Assembly (NCBI GenBank): GCA_902799345.1
Contig: CADBZW010000030.1
Coordinates: 1-61,098, forward strand
DNA: 61,098 nucleotides
DNA from: an uncultured Bacteroidia bacterium
GTDB lineage: Bacteria; Bacteroidota; Bacteroidia; Bacteroidales; F082
Direction of reading: 5' to 3'
Shown here: positions 17,379-25,874 of the stretch, one piece after another
How the letters are laid out: every line of letters starts with the position of its first letter
How positions within the stretch are numbered: the first letter of the stretch is position 1
Notes under the pieces: model-generated
Database searches by the model: none
Seen by the model: the letters and a program-made list of their open reading frames with translations, nothing else
Told to the model about the DNA's origin: nothing
Made by a program: the position numbers and the translations under genes

Positions 17379-18140
17379 CTACTTCAACTCCAACACGATA
17401 GGGCAGTGGTCGGACTGCATCACTTCGGGCAGGATGTCGACGCCGGCGATGCGGTCCTTCATGTTGTCGGTCACCATGTGGTAGTCGATGCGCCAGCCGA
17501 GGTTTTTCTGTCGGGCGCCGGCGCGGAAGCTCCACCAACTGTAATGGTTGGGCTCCTTCACCAGGTGACGGAACGTGTCGATGTAGCCGTCGCTGAGGAA
17601 GTTGGTCATCCACTGGCGCTCCTCAGGTAGGAAGCCCGATGCGGTGTCGTGCTTCCTCGGGTTGTTGATGTCGATGTCCTCGTGGCAGATGTTGTAGTCG
17701 CCCGAAAGCACGAGGTTAGGACGTTCTTTCCTCAACGCGTTGACGTAGTTGCGGAAGAAGTCGAGCCACACCATCTTGAAGGCCTGGCGCTCGTCGCCCG
17801 TGGTGCCTGAGGGGTGGTAGACACTTACCACCGACAGGTCACCGAAGTCGGCACGGAGGAAGCGCCCTTCGTTGTCGTACAATGGCTCGTTCATGCCATA
17901 GACCACGTTGTCAGGCTCCTGCTTCGTGATGAGGCCTACGCCGCTGTAGCCTTTCTTCTGCGCTGGGAACCAATAGTGGTGGTAGCCCATCATCTCGAAG
18001 TCCATCAAGGGGATTTGGTCGGGTGTGGCTTTCAGCTCTTGGAAGCAGAGCACGTCGGGTTGGTAGTCGTTGATCCATTGCAGCAGGCCCTTGTTGATGG
18101 CCGCGCGGATGCCGTTCACGTTATAGCTGACAATCTTCAT
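17379..18140 (-). CDS. xthA: Exodeoxyribonuclease III (AP endonuclease)
   Basis: The 253-residue DNA repair nuclease cleaves at abasic sites. Family motifs are complete: MKIVSYNVNGIRAA, the metal-binding Glu in VLCFQELKA, Tyr/His around VVSVYHPSG, GDYNICHEDIDI and the terminal SDHCPIVLEL with the catalytic Asp-His. The start at 18140 is the conserved MKIVSYN; the upstream ten codons run into a palindromic repeat. A weak -7-like TAATTTCG lies at 18274-18281, which would put the whole repeat pair in the leader. Confidence 0.93.
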   Translation of the reverse strand: MKIVSYNVNGIRAAINKGLLQWINDYQPDVLCFQELKATPDQIPLMDFEMMGYHHYWFPAQKKGYSGVGLITKQEPDNVVYGMNEPLYDNEGRFLRADFGDLSVVSVYHPSGTTGDERQAFKMVWLDFFRNYVNALRKERPNLVLSGDYNICHEDIDINNPRKHDTASGFLPEERQWMTNFLSDGYIDTFRHLVKEPNHYSWWSFRAGARQKNLGWRIDYHMVTDNMKDRIAGVDILPEVMQSDHCPIVLELK

Positions 18141-18163
18141 TGTGTTCTTTTTTGACGCGCTCT

Positions 18164-18245
18164 GCGTCATTGCGAGGAGGAACGACGAAGCAATCTAGGG
18201 ATGAAGTCGATTGTCTAGATTGCTTCGTTCCTCGCAATGACGCGA
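18164..18245. repeat. Inverted pair of GTCATTGCGAGGAGgAACGACGAAGCAATC elements
   Basis: Two copies of a 30-bp element face each other across about 20 bp and form a long hairpin between xthA and the ClC gene. Other copies are at 43341 and 59479. Confidence 0.85.
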
Positions 18246-18341
18246 AGCGACCTCTATGTTCTTTAATTCGCTGCGAAATTAGTGAAAAACTCATTTCTTT
18301 TTTCGTTGCGCGTTACTTTTTCCTATTTTAGCGGCCGCAAA

Positions 18342-20132
18342 ATGGCAAAGATGACCTTCAAGGATAAAATCAACGGAAAGATTGACCAGTTCAACACGTG
18401 GCGTGTGACCCACATGTCGGACCGTCGTTTCATGATTTTGCTCAGCATCCCGACGGGATTCCTCGCCGGTGCCGCCGCCGTCATCATCAAGAAGCTGGCC
18501 CACGGCATCCGCGACTTGGTCATCAACGCACAGTTCCAGTATTCTTTCCTGCTCTATTTCATCTGCCCCGCCATCGGTATCTTGCTGACCATCCTGTTCT
18601 GCAAGTATATCCTGAAGAAAGACGTCGGCCACGGCATCCCGGGCATCCTGTATGCCATCTCGAAAAACAAGGGCAAGGTCAGCCGCAGCAGCACCTGGTC
18701 GAGCATCGTCACCAGCGCCTTGACGGTCGGCTTCGGCGGCTCGGTGGGATTGGAAGGTCCCAGCGTGTCGACGGGCGGCAGCATCGGCTCCAACATTGCC
18801 CAAGCCTTGAAACTCGACTACAAGCACACCATACAGCTCATCGGCATGGGTGGCGCCGCTGCACTAGCCGCTATCTTCCAGGCGCCCATCACGGGCATCG
18901 TCTTCTCCCTTGAGGTGTTTATGATCGACCTGTCGCTCAACGCCTTGGTGCCTATCATCTGCTCCTCGTTTGTCGCCATCCTGACGGCGTATTATTTCCT
19001 CGGTCAGACGGTGGAATATCCCGCCGCCATCGCTGAGGGCTTCATCCCGAGCAACGCCTTGTATTATGTGCTGCTGGGTCTCTTTGCAGGCTTGGTATCG
19101 GCTTATTTCCTCAAAGTGACCTTTACCGTTGAGAAGCGCTTCAAACGGGTGGAGTCGCCCTGGGTGCGGTTCCTTGTCGGTGGCACGCTGTTGGGCATCC
19201 TGATCTTCTTGTTCCCGGCGCTTTACGGCGAGGGCTATGAAGCCATCAACTCGGCCTTGCGTGGTGACTACAGTCCTGTGTTCGCCAATGCCTGGCTTGC
19301 CCAGTTCAAGAACTACGACTTGGTGGTCATCATCCTCTTTGCAGGGATGATACTCTTGAAAGCCTTTGCCACGGCCTTCACCTTCGGTGCGGGCGGTGTG
19401 GGTGGCACCTTTGCCCCGGCCTTGTTCATCGGCGCCTTCACGGGCTTGTTCTTCGCCACTTTGGTAAACTATCTTGGCATTGCCCAACTCGACCCCGCCA
19501 AGTTCGCCCTCGTCGGCATGAGTGGCTTGGTTGCGGGCATGCTCCATGCCCCGCTGACGGGCATCTTCCTCATCGCCGAAATCACCAATGGCTACGCCCT
19601 CATCGTGCCGTTGATGATCGTCTCGGCCTTGGCCTATGCCATCAACAGGCTGTTTTTCAGCCATTCCATCTATACCAATGCGGTCGCTGAGAAAGGCGTT
19701 GAGGTGACGCACAACAAAGACAAGAGCATCCTCAATATGATGGCTATCAACCAGTTGATAGAGACCAACTTCAGCCCCATCCATCCCGACGCCACCTTCC
19801 GCGACCTGCTGCCGCTGGTGGCCTCGTCGAAGCGCAACATCTTCCCCGTCGTCGACAAGGAAGGCTTCTTCTGCGGTCATGTGTTGTTCGACGACGTGCG
19901 AGGCATCCTCTTCGACGCGACCTATTACGACCAGTCAATACAGAACTTCGCCGTCCTTCCCGACTACGTCATCCACCCCGAGGAGCCGATGGAGGAGATT
20001 GTGCACAAGTTCCAGAAGTCGGGCAAATACAACATCCCTGTCATCCAAGGAGGGAAGTATCTGGGTTACATCTCGCGCGCCAATGTGTTCTCGGCTTACC
20101 GTGCCATGATGAGTGAGATCTCGGAGGATTGA
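18342..20132 (+). CDS. ClC-type chloride channel/antiporter with two C-terminal CBS domains
   Basis: A 596-residue membrane protein. Residues about 30-440 hold the ClC core: DVGHGIPGIL (position of GSGIP), GSVGLEGPSVS with the gating glutamate of G-x-EGP, and GVGGTFAPALFIGA (GxFxP). The last 130 residues form a CBS pair (FSPIHPDATFRDLLPLVAS and YVIHPEEPMEEIVHKF) that may sense nucleotides. The central Ser of GSGIP is replaced by His, as I recall in many CBS-bearing bacterial members, so anion preference cannot be inferred with confidence. The start MAKMTFKDK at 18342 is chosen because the earlier in-frame ATG would add a hydrophobic segment out of step with the family. Confidence 0.9.
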   Translation: MAKMTFKDKINGKIDQFNTWRVTHMSDRRFMILLSIPTGFLAGAAAVIIKKLAHGIRDLVINAQFQYSFLLYFICPAIGILLTILFCKYILKKDVGHGIPGILYAISKNKGKVSRSSTWSSIVTSALTVGFGGSVGLEGPSVSTGGSIGSNIAQALKLDYKHTIQLIGMGGAAALAAIFQAPITGIVFSLEVFMIDLSLNALVPIICSSFVAILTAYYFLGQTVEYPAAIAEGFIPSNALYYVLLGLFAGLVSAYFLKVTFTVEKRFKRVESPWVRFLVGGTLLGILIFLFPALYGEGYEAINSALRGDYSPVFANAWLAQFKNYDLVVIILFAGMILLKAFATAFTFGAGGVGGTFAPALFIGAFTGLFFATLVNYLGIAQLDPAKFALVGMSGLVAGMLHAPLTGIFLIAEITNGYALIVPLMIVSALAYAINRLFFSHSIYTNAVAEKGVEVTHNKDKSILNMMAINQLIETNFSPIHPDATFRDLLPLVASSKRNIFPVVDKEGFFCGHVLFDDVRGILFDATYYDQSIQNFAVLPDYVIHPEEPMEEIVHKFQKSGKYNIPVIQGGKYLGYISRANVFSAYRAMMSEISED

Positions 20133-20141
20133 GCCGCCTAT

Positions 20142-20262
20142 GTCATTCCAGCGTGGGAAAGTGTGTAGGCGGGAATCTATAGGCGGCGGGATTTACGGCC
20201 GTCTTTTAAATGCATAGATTTCAACCACCGCTTAGTCCAACGCGGGAATGACATGCATTTAA
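20142..20262. repeat. Intergenic repeat pair, GTCATTCC...GGGAATCTATAG type
   Basis: The region between the ClC and tadA genes has ATGTCATTCCAGCGTGG near its left end and ACGCGGGAATGACAT near its right end as inverted arms, with GGGAATCTATAGG inside. TTTAAATGCAT and ATGCATTTAAA form an additional inner pair. Confidence 0.65.
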
Positions 20263-20270
20263 AAGCCTAG

Positions 20271-20711
20271 TTATCTTCTCTTCTTAAAGAAATCCGTCAG
20301 CAAGACGAGACATTCGTCATGCATGACACCTGTGTCGGTTTTCGTCTTTGGATGCAGCATTTTACCGAAGCGTGAGAAGCCGTTTTTGGGGTCGTCGGCT
20401 GCCCAGACGACCTTGCCGATATGGGAATGGCAGAGGGCTCCGGCGCACATCGGGCAAGGCTCAAGGGTGACATAGAGCGTGCATTCGTCCAAGTATTTGG
20501 CGCCCAAGGCGTTGGCAGCAGCGGTGATGGCCAGCATCTCGGCGTGGGCGGTCACGTCGTTGAGGGTCTCGGTTTGGTTGTGGGCGCGGGCGATGATTTT
20601 GTTGTTGCACACCACCACGGCCCCGATGGGGATTTCATCGGCCTCAAGAGCCTTTTGGGCCTCCTGGTAGGCCTGTTTCATGTAGTATTCGTCAGAGAAA
20701 ACCGAAATCAT
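20271..20711 (-). CDS. tadA: tRNA-specific adenosine deaminase
   Basis: This 146-residue enzyme converts A34 to inosine in the tRNA-Arg(ACG) anticodon. The zinc-dependent deaminase motifs are intact: VTAHAEMLAI (HAE) and TLEPCPMCAGAL (PCxxC). The length and the C-terminal FKKRR are usual. It is the third gene of a probable operon with the zinc-ribbon and amidase genes, separated from the amidase by 43 nt occupied by a 28-bp palindrome. Confidence 0.93.
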   Translation of the reverse strand: MISVFSDEYYMKQAYQEAQKALEADEIPIGAVVVCNNKIIARAHNQTETLNDVTAHAEMLAITAAANALGAKYLDECTLYVTLEPCPMCAGALCHSHIGKVVWAADDPKNGFSRFGKMLHPKTKTDTGVMHDECLVLLTDFFKKRR

Positions 20712-20722
20712 TTTGTTCGTTT

Positions 20723-20750
20723 GTAGAGACGCGATTCATCGCGTCTCTAA
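20723..20750. repeat. 28-bp palindromic repeat, GTAGAGACG family, copy 3
   Basis: GTAGAGACG-CGATTCATCG-CGTCTCTAA between the amidase stop and the tadA start, inside the presumed operon. Confidence 0.85.
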
Positions 20751-20754
20751 ATAA

Positions 20755-21549
20755 TTACAATTTAATATCAAACCCATCCCAATCTGGTCCCAAAGGGAAT
20801 TTCTCCCTGAACCGTTGCAGCTTCTCGTAATCCAGGGTGCAGTGCAGCACGGCCTCTTGGTAAGGCTCGGCCTTGGAGATGACTTCGCCGCGGGCGTTGA
20901 TGACTTGCGACTCGCCGCTGTAGTGCAGTCCATGGGCATCGTCGCCCACGCGGTTCACGCCGATCCAGTAGGCTTGGTTCTCGATGGCACGGGCCACGAG
21001 GAGCGTGCGCCACACCACCATCCTCGAGTCGGGGAAGTTGGCGAGATAGAAGGCCAGGTCGTATTCATATTGTCCGTCCTTGTAGCGGTTGCGCGCCCAC
21101 ACGGGGAAGCGGATGTCGTAGCACACCATCGGGCGGATACGCCAGCCGTTGAGTTCCACAACCAGTTGACGTTCACCGCGTTCCACAAGCTTGTCCTCGC
21201 CACCCATGGTGAAGGTGTGGCGCTTGAAATAGAGTTTGTAGCTGCCGTCGGGGCGCATCCAGACGAGGCTATTGAAGTAATGTCCGTCCTTCTCGATAGG
21301 GAAGGTGGTGGCGATGACTGCGTTTTTTGCCTTGGCTTGTTCACGCAGCCAGGCCATCGTGGGGCCGTCTTCCTTTTCGGCGAACTGTTTCGGGTCGACG
21401 GGGAAGGCGGTGGTGAAGGTCTCGGGCATGAGGATGAGGTCTGTGCTGGGTTGCACCTGTTGCAGCAAATCGCTGAAATGCTGTAGGTTGGCATCTTTAT
21501 CCTCCCAGACGAGGTCGGCTTGTATGTAGGCGAGATGAAGGGGTTCCAT
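20755..21549 (-). CDS. Carbon-nitrogen hydrolase, omega-amidase (YafV/Nit2-like)
   Basis: The 264-residue nitrilase-fold enzyme probably hydrolyses alpha-ketoglutaramate or related omega-amides in metabolite repair. The catalytic triad is visible: Glu in LILMPETFTTAF, Lys in KLYFKRHTF and Cys in RPMVCYDIRFPVW, with YWIGVNRVGDD and HYSGESQVI later. These segments are those of YafV-like members rather than cyanide nitrilases. It starts 17 nt after the zinc-ribbon gene stop. Confidence 0.88.
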   Translation of the reverse strand: MEPLHLAYIQADLVWEDKDANLQHFSDLLQQVQPSTDLILMPETFTTAFPVDPKQFAEKEDGPTMAWLREQAKAKNAVIATTFPIEKDGHYFNSLVWMRPDGSYKLYFKRHTFTMGGEDKLVERGERQLVVELNGWRIRPMVCYDIRFPVWARNRYKDGQYEYDLAFYLANFPDSRMVVWRTLLVARAIENQAYWIGVNRVGDDAHGLHYSGESQVINARGEVISKAEPYQEAVLHCTLDYEKLQRFREKFPLGPDWDGFDIKL

Positions 21550-21566
21550 GGGTGCTTTGTTTTTCG

Positions 21567-22355
21567 TTACCAGTCAGAGTCCCAGTCGGTGCTGCCGCTG
21601 TCCCATGAGTCGCTGCCGCTGTCCCAGTCGCTGTCGTTGTCCCAGCTGGAGTCGTCGCTGTGGCTACCCGAGTTGTACCAGCAGGACTCTTCGAAGGATT
21701 TACCCGTCTGGTGGTAGGTTTTGTAGTCCTTGGCATTTTTGTCCGTGATGTCGGGGTCATCATAGGATTTGAGCCAATCGTCTTGTTCTTTGTCGTAGTA
21801 ATACCACGAAGAGCCTTGTCGGTAATACTCCGTGCCTTTGTAGTTGTAGTAGCCGTTAGGAGCCGAGTGGTCGAAAATGGCGGTTAACATGGCCAAGACG
21901 ACGAAGATGATGATGGCTATGAGGCAGCCTTTCTTCTTTTTTGACTTCTTTTGTTGGGGTTGCTGGTAGGCGTTGCTCACGGGACGGTTGCCTTTTTGGT
22001 CGGCGATCTCGGCCTTCAGGCGTTGGTACAGCTCGTTGACGGCATATTTTTCATCTGCGCCTTTGTAGCGTACGGCGCGTTCGCCGCTGGCTTTGTTCTT
22101 GTAGACCACAAAGTCGCCGTTGCCGTCACGGTAGATGCCGAAGGCCATCGGTTCGGTGATGTTCTTGCCGATAAAGAATCGGGTTATCTCCTCGGGCGGC
22201 AGATGGTGGGCGATGTACCATGCCTTAAGTTCTTCGATGGTCTTGGGTTGTTCGTTGGCTGTACGATTGGCTCCCGAAAGCGGAGCGCCGCAACTGGGGC
22301 AGCGCTCGTTTGTTTCGTCAATCATCGCGCCGCAGTAATCGCATTTTATCTTCAT
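21567..22355 (-). CDS. Zinc-ribbon membrane protein with a W/D/S repeat tail
   Basis: The 262-residue protein begins with a four-cysteine zinc ribbon (MKIKCDYCGAMIDE, RCPSCGAPL). A domain with the segment EELKAWYIAHHLPPEEITRF follows, then a basic stretch (KKSKKKKG) and one transmembrane helix (CLIAIIIFVVLAMLTAIF). The extracytoplasmic part is Tyr-rich and ends in an extreme Ser/Asp/Trp repeat (DWDSGSDSWDSGS). The function is unknown; the ribbon should be cytoplasmic and the tail outside. Start at 22355 because the Cys pair follows at once. First gene of the operon with the amidase and tadA. Confidence 0.75.
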   Translation of the reverse strand: MKIKCDYCGAMIDETNERCPSCGAPLSGANRTANEQPKTIEELKAWYIAHHLPPEEITRFFIGKNITEPMAFGIYRDGNGDFVVYKNKASGERAVRYKGADEKYAVNELYQRLKAEIADQKGNRPVSNAYQQPQQKKSKKKKGCLIAIIIFVVLAMLTAIFDHSAPNGYYNYKGTEYYRQGSSWYYYDKEQDDWLKSYDDPDITDKNAKDYKTYHQTGKSFEESCWYNSGSHSDDSSWDNDSDWDSGSDSWDSGSTDWDSDW

Positions 22356-22373
22356 TACGCTATTATTTTGCGG

Positions 22374-22381
22374 CAAAGATA
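22374..22381 (-). promoter_or_regulatory. -7 element of the zinc-ribbon/amidase/tadA operon
   Basis: TATCTTTG followed by C on the minus strand, 18 nt before the ATG. Confidence 0.6.
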
Positions 22382-22442
22382 AAAAATTGTAAGATATGTG
22401 GTGTGGATTATTGCATCTACATTTCTCGACACCCCAAAAAAA

Positions 22443-23792
22443 TCAAAATTCATTAATGATCTCCTCAAAACTCCGCTCGTCTTCCAACCCATTCATCTTC
22501 TCCTGCTTGATGCGCGATTTGCGGCGGGCGTAGCTGTTGGTTTGCAGGTTCATCAGGATGGAGATGACTTGGTTGCTGAAGCCTTGTTTGGTGAGGCAGC
22601 AGATTTGCAGGTCGCTCTTGGTGAGGGTGGGGTATTTTTCCGTCAGTCTTTTCGTGAAGTCGCCGTAGACTTTGTCAATGAGTTCCACGAAGTCGTCCCA
22701 TTCGTTTTCCTTCAGGTCGAAGTCGAGGGTGGAGGCCGTGATTTGCTCGGTGAGGGCGAGGGCGGTCACGTACACCTTGTTTTTCTTCAGTTCCATCTCA
22801 AGTTGGTTCTTCATCTCTTCGGCTTTCAGCTGAGCATTCAGCGTTTTTTGGCGCAGCAGCAGCAAAACGATGACCAAAGCGAGGACCAGGCCGCCAAGGA
22901 TGAGGTAGAGATAGAGGCTTTTCAGCTTCTGCTCGGCTTCGAGGTTGTTTTTCTGCATTTGCAGGTCATATTCCGCCTTGATGCGTTGCACTTGTTCGCT
23001 GCGGTGCTCGCGGTCGGCCTGCATCATGTTCTCGTTGAAAAGTTCGAGGCATTTGAGGGCTTTTGGGTAGTCGCCGGCAAATTGGTGGAGGTAATAGAGG
23101 CTCTGGTAGGCCGACATGCGGACGCCCGCCTTGTCGCTGTGGGTGGCTTCGTTGAGGTGGACGATGGCGAGGCTGTCGTGCGACAGATAGTAATGTGCCA
23201 AGCCCAAGGTCAAGTGGCAAGCGTCGGCATCGGCGCCTTGGGCCAAAGCTTGGCCGACACGTTCTATCACCTGCCCATAGTCTTCTTTTGCCATCAGCAC
23301 ATCAAGGCTCGAGTCCAATAGCAGTTCGCGCTCCATCGTTTTGTCGTTCAGTTTTTGGGCGAGTTGCAAGGCTTCGTCGTAGTGCTGTTGTGCCTCGTCG
23401 ATGTTGCCCATCGAGGCGGCAGTGCGACCGCAATTGCGCAGCGCGTTCATCAACAAGGTGTCGTTGCCCAAGGCGCGAAACAGCTGTGCGGCGTCGGTGT
23501 GGAGGGGCAGGGCTTCGTCGAACAGCTCGTGTTTCCAATAGGCGAAGCCGAGGTTGTCCTCGATTAGGCCTTTCAGGCGTTGCACCTTGGGCTTCGTCGG
23601 GTCGCAGCGGTCGATGGCGATGAGCGCTTGGCTCAAGCTTTGTGCTGCGGCCTCCGTCTGCTTGTCGGCGATGTGCTGGCGCCCTTGTTCAAGGCCAGCC
23701 TCCGCCTCTCGGAAGTAGCCAGTCTCGTCATGGCAGGCCGTGAGGATTACCAACGACAAAAACACACTGATGATTATGGTTTTTGTTTTCAT
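22443..23792 (-). CDS. Membrane-anchored TPR protein with C-terminal HTH, putative transcription regulator
   Basis: The 449-residue protein starts with a lipoprotein-like signal (LVILTAC at residue 20). It has about six TPR-type helical repeats (residues 30-270), a transmembrane helix (LYLYLILGGLVLALVIVLLLL), a coiled coil and a C-terminal helix-turn-helix (SDLQICCLTKQGFSNQVISILMN). This is the Bacteroidota arrangement of TPR, membrane helix and LuxR-like HTH. The start codon overlaps the stop of the T9SS cargo gene by four bases (ATGA), so it is translated with it. A role in sensing envelope state and regulating the adjacent surface genes is inference. Confidence 0.8.
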   Translation of the reverse strand: MKTKTIIISVFLSLVILTACHDETGYFREAEAGLEQGRQHIADKQTEAAAQSLSQALIAIDRCDPTKPKVQRLKGLIEDNLGFAYWKHELFDEALPLHTDAAQLFRALGNDTLLMNALRNCGRTAASMGNIDEAQQHYDEALQLAQKLNDKTMERELLLDSSLDVLMAKEDYGQVIERVGQALAQGADADACHLTLGLAHYYLSHDSLAIVHLNEATHSDKAGVRMSAYQSLYYLHQFAGDYPKALKCLELFNENMMQADREHRSEQVQRIKAEYDLQMQKNNLEAEQKLKSLYLYLILGGLVLALVIVLLLLRQKTLNAQLKAEEMKNQLEMELKKNKVYVTALALTEQITASTLDFDLKENEWDDFVELIDKVYGDFTKRLTEKYPTLTKSDLQICCLTKQGFSNQVISILMNLQTNSYARRKSRIKQEKMNGLEDERSFEEIINEF

Positions 23793-25609
23793 CGTTTCAC
23801 GAATTTTTGTGTCGTTTCGCCCACGCTGATGAAATACATGCCCGAGGGCAATGTTGAAATGTCAATCTGTTGGGTCTCTGCCGAAATGTTACCAGTGAGC
23901 AAGGTTTGTCCCATGAGGTTAGTGATGCGGTAGGTCTGGTCTGGTAGAGACGCGATTAATCGCGTCTCTACAAACAAAATACCGTTTGTTGGATTAGGAT
24001 AGACCGTGAAGGTCCCTGAGCCCGTCGAAGGGCCGTCCTCATTAATGCCATTGTGCAATTCGGCATAGATGGCATCGCAGTCCTCATCGCCATCGTGATA
24101 CACCAGTTCGTCCCCAATCCAATAGCATCGCAGACCTTCCACGCGATAGCCTTTGCCTCGGTTCATCAGTTTTTCGGGGAAGAAGCTGGTCAAGTGGCCA
24201 TAGCCAACCACGATGTCGCCGCTAAAGAGGCCTCCAGCATCGCTGATGTGCAGCATCTTGCGGGTGTCGCCATCGTATTCAAACACGCCCACACTGTCGA
24301 CATGCACCAGAATGCTCTCCGTCCCCACCTTGATTTCCCATTCGTCGCCGGCTTCGGCGTCGTAGTCGTAAAGCACCGTAAAGTCCTCCAAGTCCTTGTT
24401 CCACCAATAAACGAGGCCGTTTTCTTCATATACATATTCGTGTGTCACCTCGGTATGTTCGTTTCTGTCGTAGATGGTGTTGGTGCGCACGATGATTTTG
24501 GGCCTTTCGGTGCCGATAGTGGTGTCCGCAGCACATTCCAAATGCTGGTAAGTGATGGTGCCGTCGTCGTTGAGAATTTCGTAGTACCATTCGGAATGAG
24601 GCTCAAAGAACGGGTCGAACACACACATATCGTATAGGGCATTGCAATTTTCGATTTGGCATTGCTTTTCGAAGTTTTTCCAAACGTAGAATTTATTGTC
24701 AAAGTCTTTGCCTAGCACATAAATGTCAGTGAAAGTCGATTGGATGCAGTAGGCGTATTCTAATTGTAATACTTCAGAATTATAATCTTTTAATATTGCG
24801 TCATAGTATTGCCAACGACTTGTATATCCATAATAATAGGAGTCATCAAAAGCGCAAATGCAGTGCAGGACATCGAAATAAGGCTGAACATAACGTACCA
24901 ATACATTGTCTTTCCATAATGCAGGAATGGGAAAACCTTGTTGTTCAAACTCGCCAATCGTATATACATGACCATTTTCGACAGCAATTTGGGATGCGTA
25001 TGAAGATGTTATCGGTGCTTCATAAATCGAGTCTTGTTCAAATGTGGAAAGCAATTCTTGCGCTTTCCAAATGGCGGCGCGTTTCTTGTCGTCAATGATA
25101 TAGCCACAAAAATAAGGAATGCCGGTCCGTTTGTCAATATCAGAAAAGGCAATGGAGCTCGGATGAACACCGTCACCCATAACCCAATGTGTCTCAAAGT
25201 TGCTTCCTTTCCATACTGTAGCCATCAACACAGAGTCTTCATTGTATTGATAACCAGCATAGTATATGGTGTCTTTGAGACAGTACATATCGGCAATATG
25301 AACTTCTCTATGGTTTTCGGTCGAGGCATAGACATGGTCGTTTAAGCGTATTTCCGTATGGTTGTAGGTGCCATCCGGATAATCGTAAAAGTTGACCAAC
25401 CAAAAGGCATCGCCTTGTGAGTTGCAGGTTACCCTTGTCGCCTTTGAAGTTTGACTTGAATATTGTGCTGTGTAAAGTCTGTTGCCGTTTTTGTAAAGTG
25501 CAGCAACAGTTCCGTTGGTTTCATCGTAATAGCCTACGGAATAAACATCTTGCGCATTGGTGGGCATGGCCAAAGCCATCAATAATACAATTGCGAATAA
25601 CTTTTTCAT
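23789..25609 (-). CDS. Secreted protein with T9SS C-terminal sorting domain
   Basis: The 606-residue protein has a signal peptide (MKKLFAIVLLMALAMPTNAQ), a propeller-like N-terminal half of unknown function (repeats around YSVGYYDETNGTVAALYKNG and YYAGYQYNEDSVLMATVWKG), and a C-terminal Por-type sorting tail: YPNPTNGILFVE, then ITNLMGQTLLTG and LPSGMYFISV. The last 260 residues are close to identical to those of the neighbouring broken gene, so one is a tandem duplicate. Two palindromic repeats are translated just before and inside the sorting tail, as DGPSTGSGTF and [10 protein letters not shown]. It is exported through Sec and then T9SS. Confidence 0.8.
   Translation of the reverse strand: MKKLFAIVLLMALAMPTNAQDVYSVGYYDETNGTVAALYKNGNRLYTAQYSSQTSKATRVTCNSQGDAFWLVNFYDYPDGTYNHTEIRLNDHVYASTENHREVHIADMYCLKDTIYYAGYQYNEDSVLMATVWKGSNFETHWVMGDGVHPSSIAFSDIDKRTGIPYFCGYIIDDKKRAAIWKAQELLSTFEQDSIYEAPITSSYASQIAVENGHVYTIGEFEQQGFPIPALWKDNVLVRYVQPYFDVLHCICAFDDSYYYGYTSRWQYYDAILKDYNSEVLQLEYAYCIQSTFTDIYVLGKDFDNKFYVWKNFEKQCQIENCNALYDMCVFDPFFEPHSEWYYEILNDDGTITYQHLECAADTTIGTERPKIIVRTNTIYDRNEHTEVTHEYVYEENGLVYWWNKDLEDFTVLYDYDAEAGDEWEIKVGTESILVHVDSVGVFEYDGDTRKMLHISDAGGLFSGDIVVGYGHLTSFFPEKLMNRGKGYRVEGLRCYWIGDELVYHDGDEDCDAIYAELHNGINEDGPSTGSGTFTVYPNPTNGILFVETRLIASLPDQTYRITNLMGQTLLTGNISAETQQIDISTLPSGMYFISVGETTQKFVKR
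23944..23971. repeat. 28-bp palindromic repeat, GTAGAGACG family, copy 4 (coding)
   Basis: A perfect palindrome GTAGAGACG-CGATTAATCG-CGTCTCTAC, translated as VETRLIASL inside the T9SS sorting tail. Confidence 0.9.
24012..24035. repeat. GGTCCCTGAGCCcGTCGAAGGGCC element, coding copy
   Basis: Translated as GPSTGSGT in the 23789-25609 gene, directly before the sorting domain. Confidence 0.85.
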
Positions 25610-25783
25610 GGCATTATGTTTTAATGGTTCATTTTACAACAAATTTCACGGTCTGTGCGTCAACGCTGATGAAATACATTCCCGCAGGCAGGTTGGTTAT
25701 GTCAATCTGTTGGGTCTCTGCCGAAATGTTACCAGTGAGCAAGGTTTGTCCCATGAGGTTGGTGATGTGGTAGGTCTGGTCTG

Positions 25784-25811
25784 GCAGAGACGCGATTAAT
25801 CGCGTCTCTAC
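25784..25811. repeat. 28-bp palindromic repeat, GTAGAGACG family, copy 5 (coding)
   Basis: One mismatch (GCAGAGACG at the left arm). It is at the same place in the sorting tail as copy 4, so it was duplicated with it. Confidence 0.88.
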
Positions 25812-25850
25812 AAACAGGATGTTATTTGTAGGATTAGGATAGACCGTGAA

Positions 25851-25874
25851 GGTCCCTGAGCCCGTTGAAGGGCC
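25851..25874. repeat. GGTCCCTGAGCCcGTtGAAGGGCC element, coding copy
   Basis: The counterpart of 24012-24035 in the tandem paralogue, one base different, also read as GPSTGSGT. Confidence 0.85.

Noticed and set aside
18638-18660. Fluoride or nitrate specificity of the ClC protein from GHGIP
   Set aside because: The His variant is, as I recall, frequent in CBS-bearing bacterial ClC proteins and does not show specificity by itself.
17225-20262. CRISPR array, suggested by repeated palindromic words
   Set aside because: The repeats are not regularly spaced, differ in sequence and lack unique spacers; no cas gene is present.
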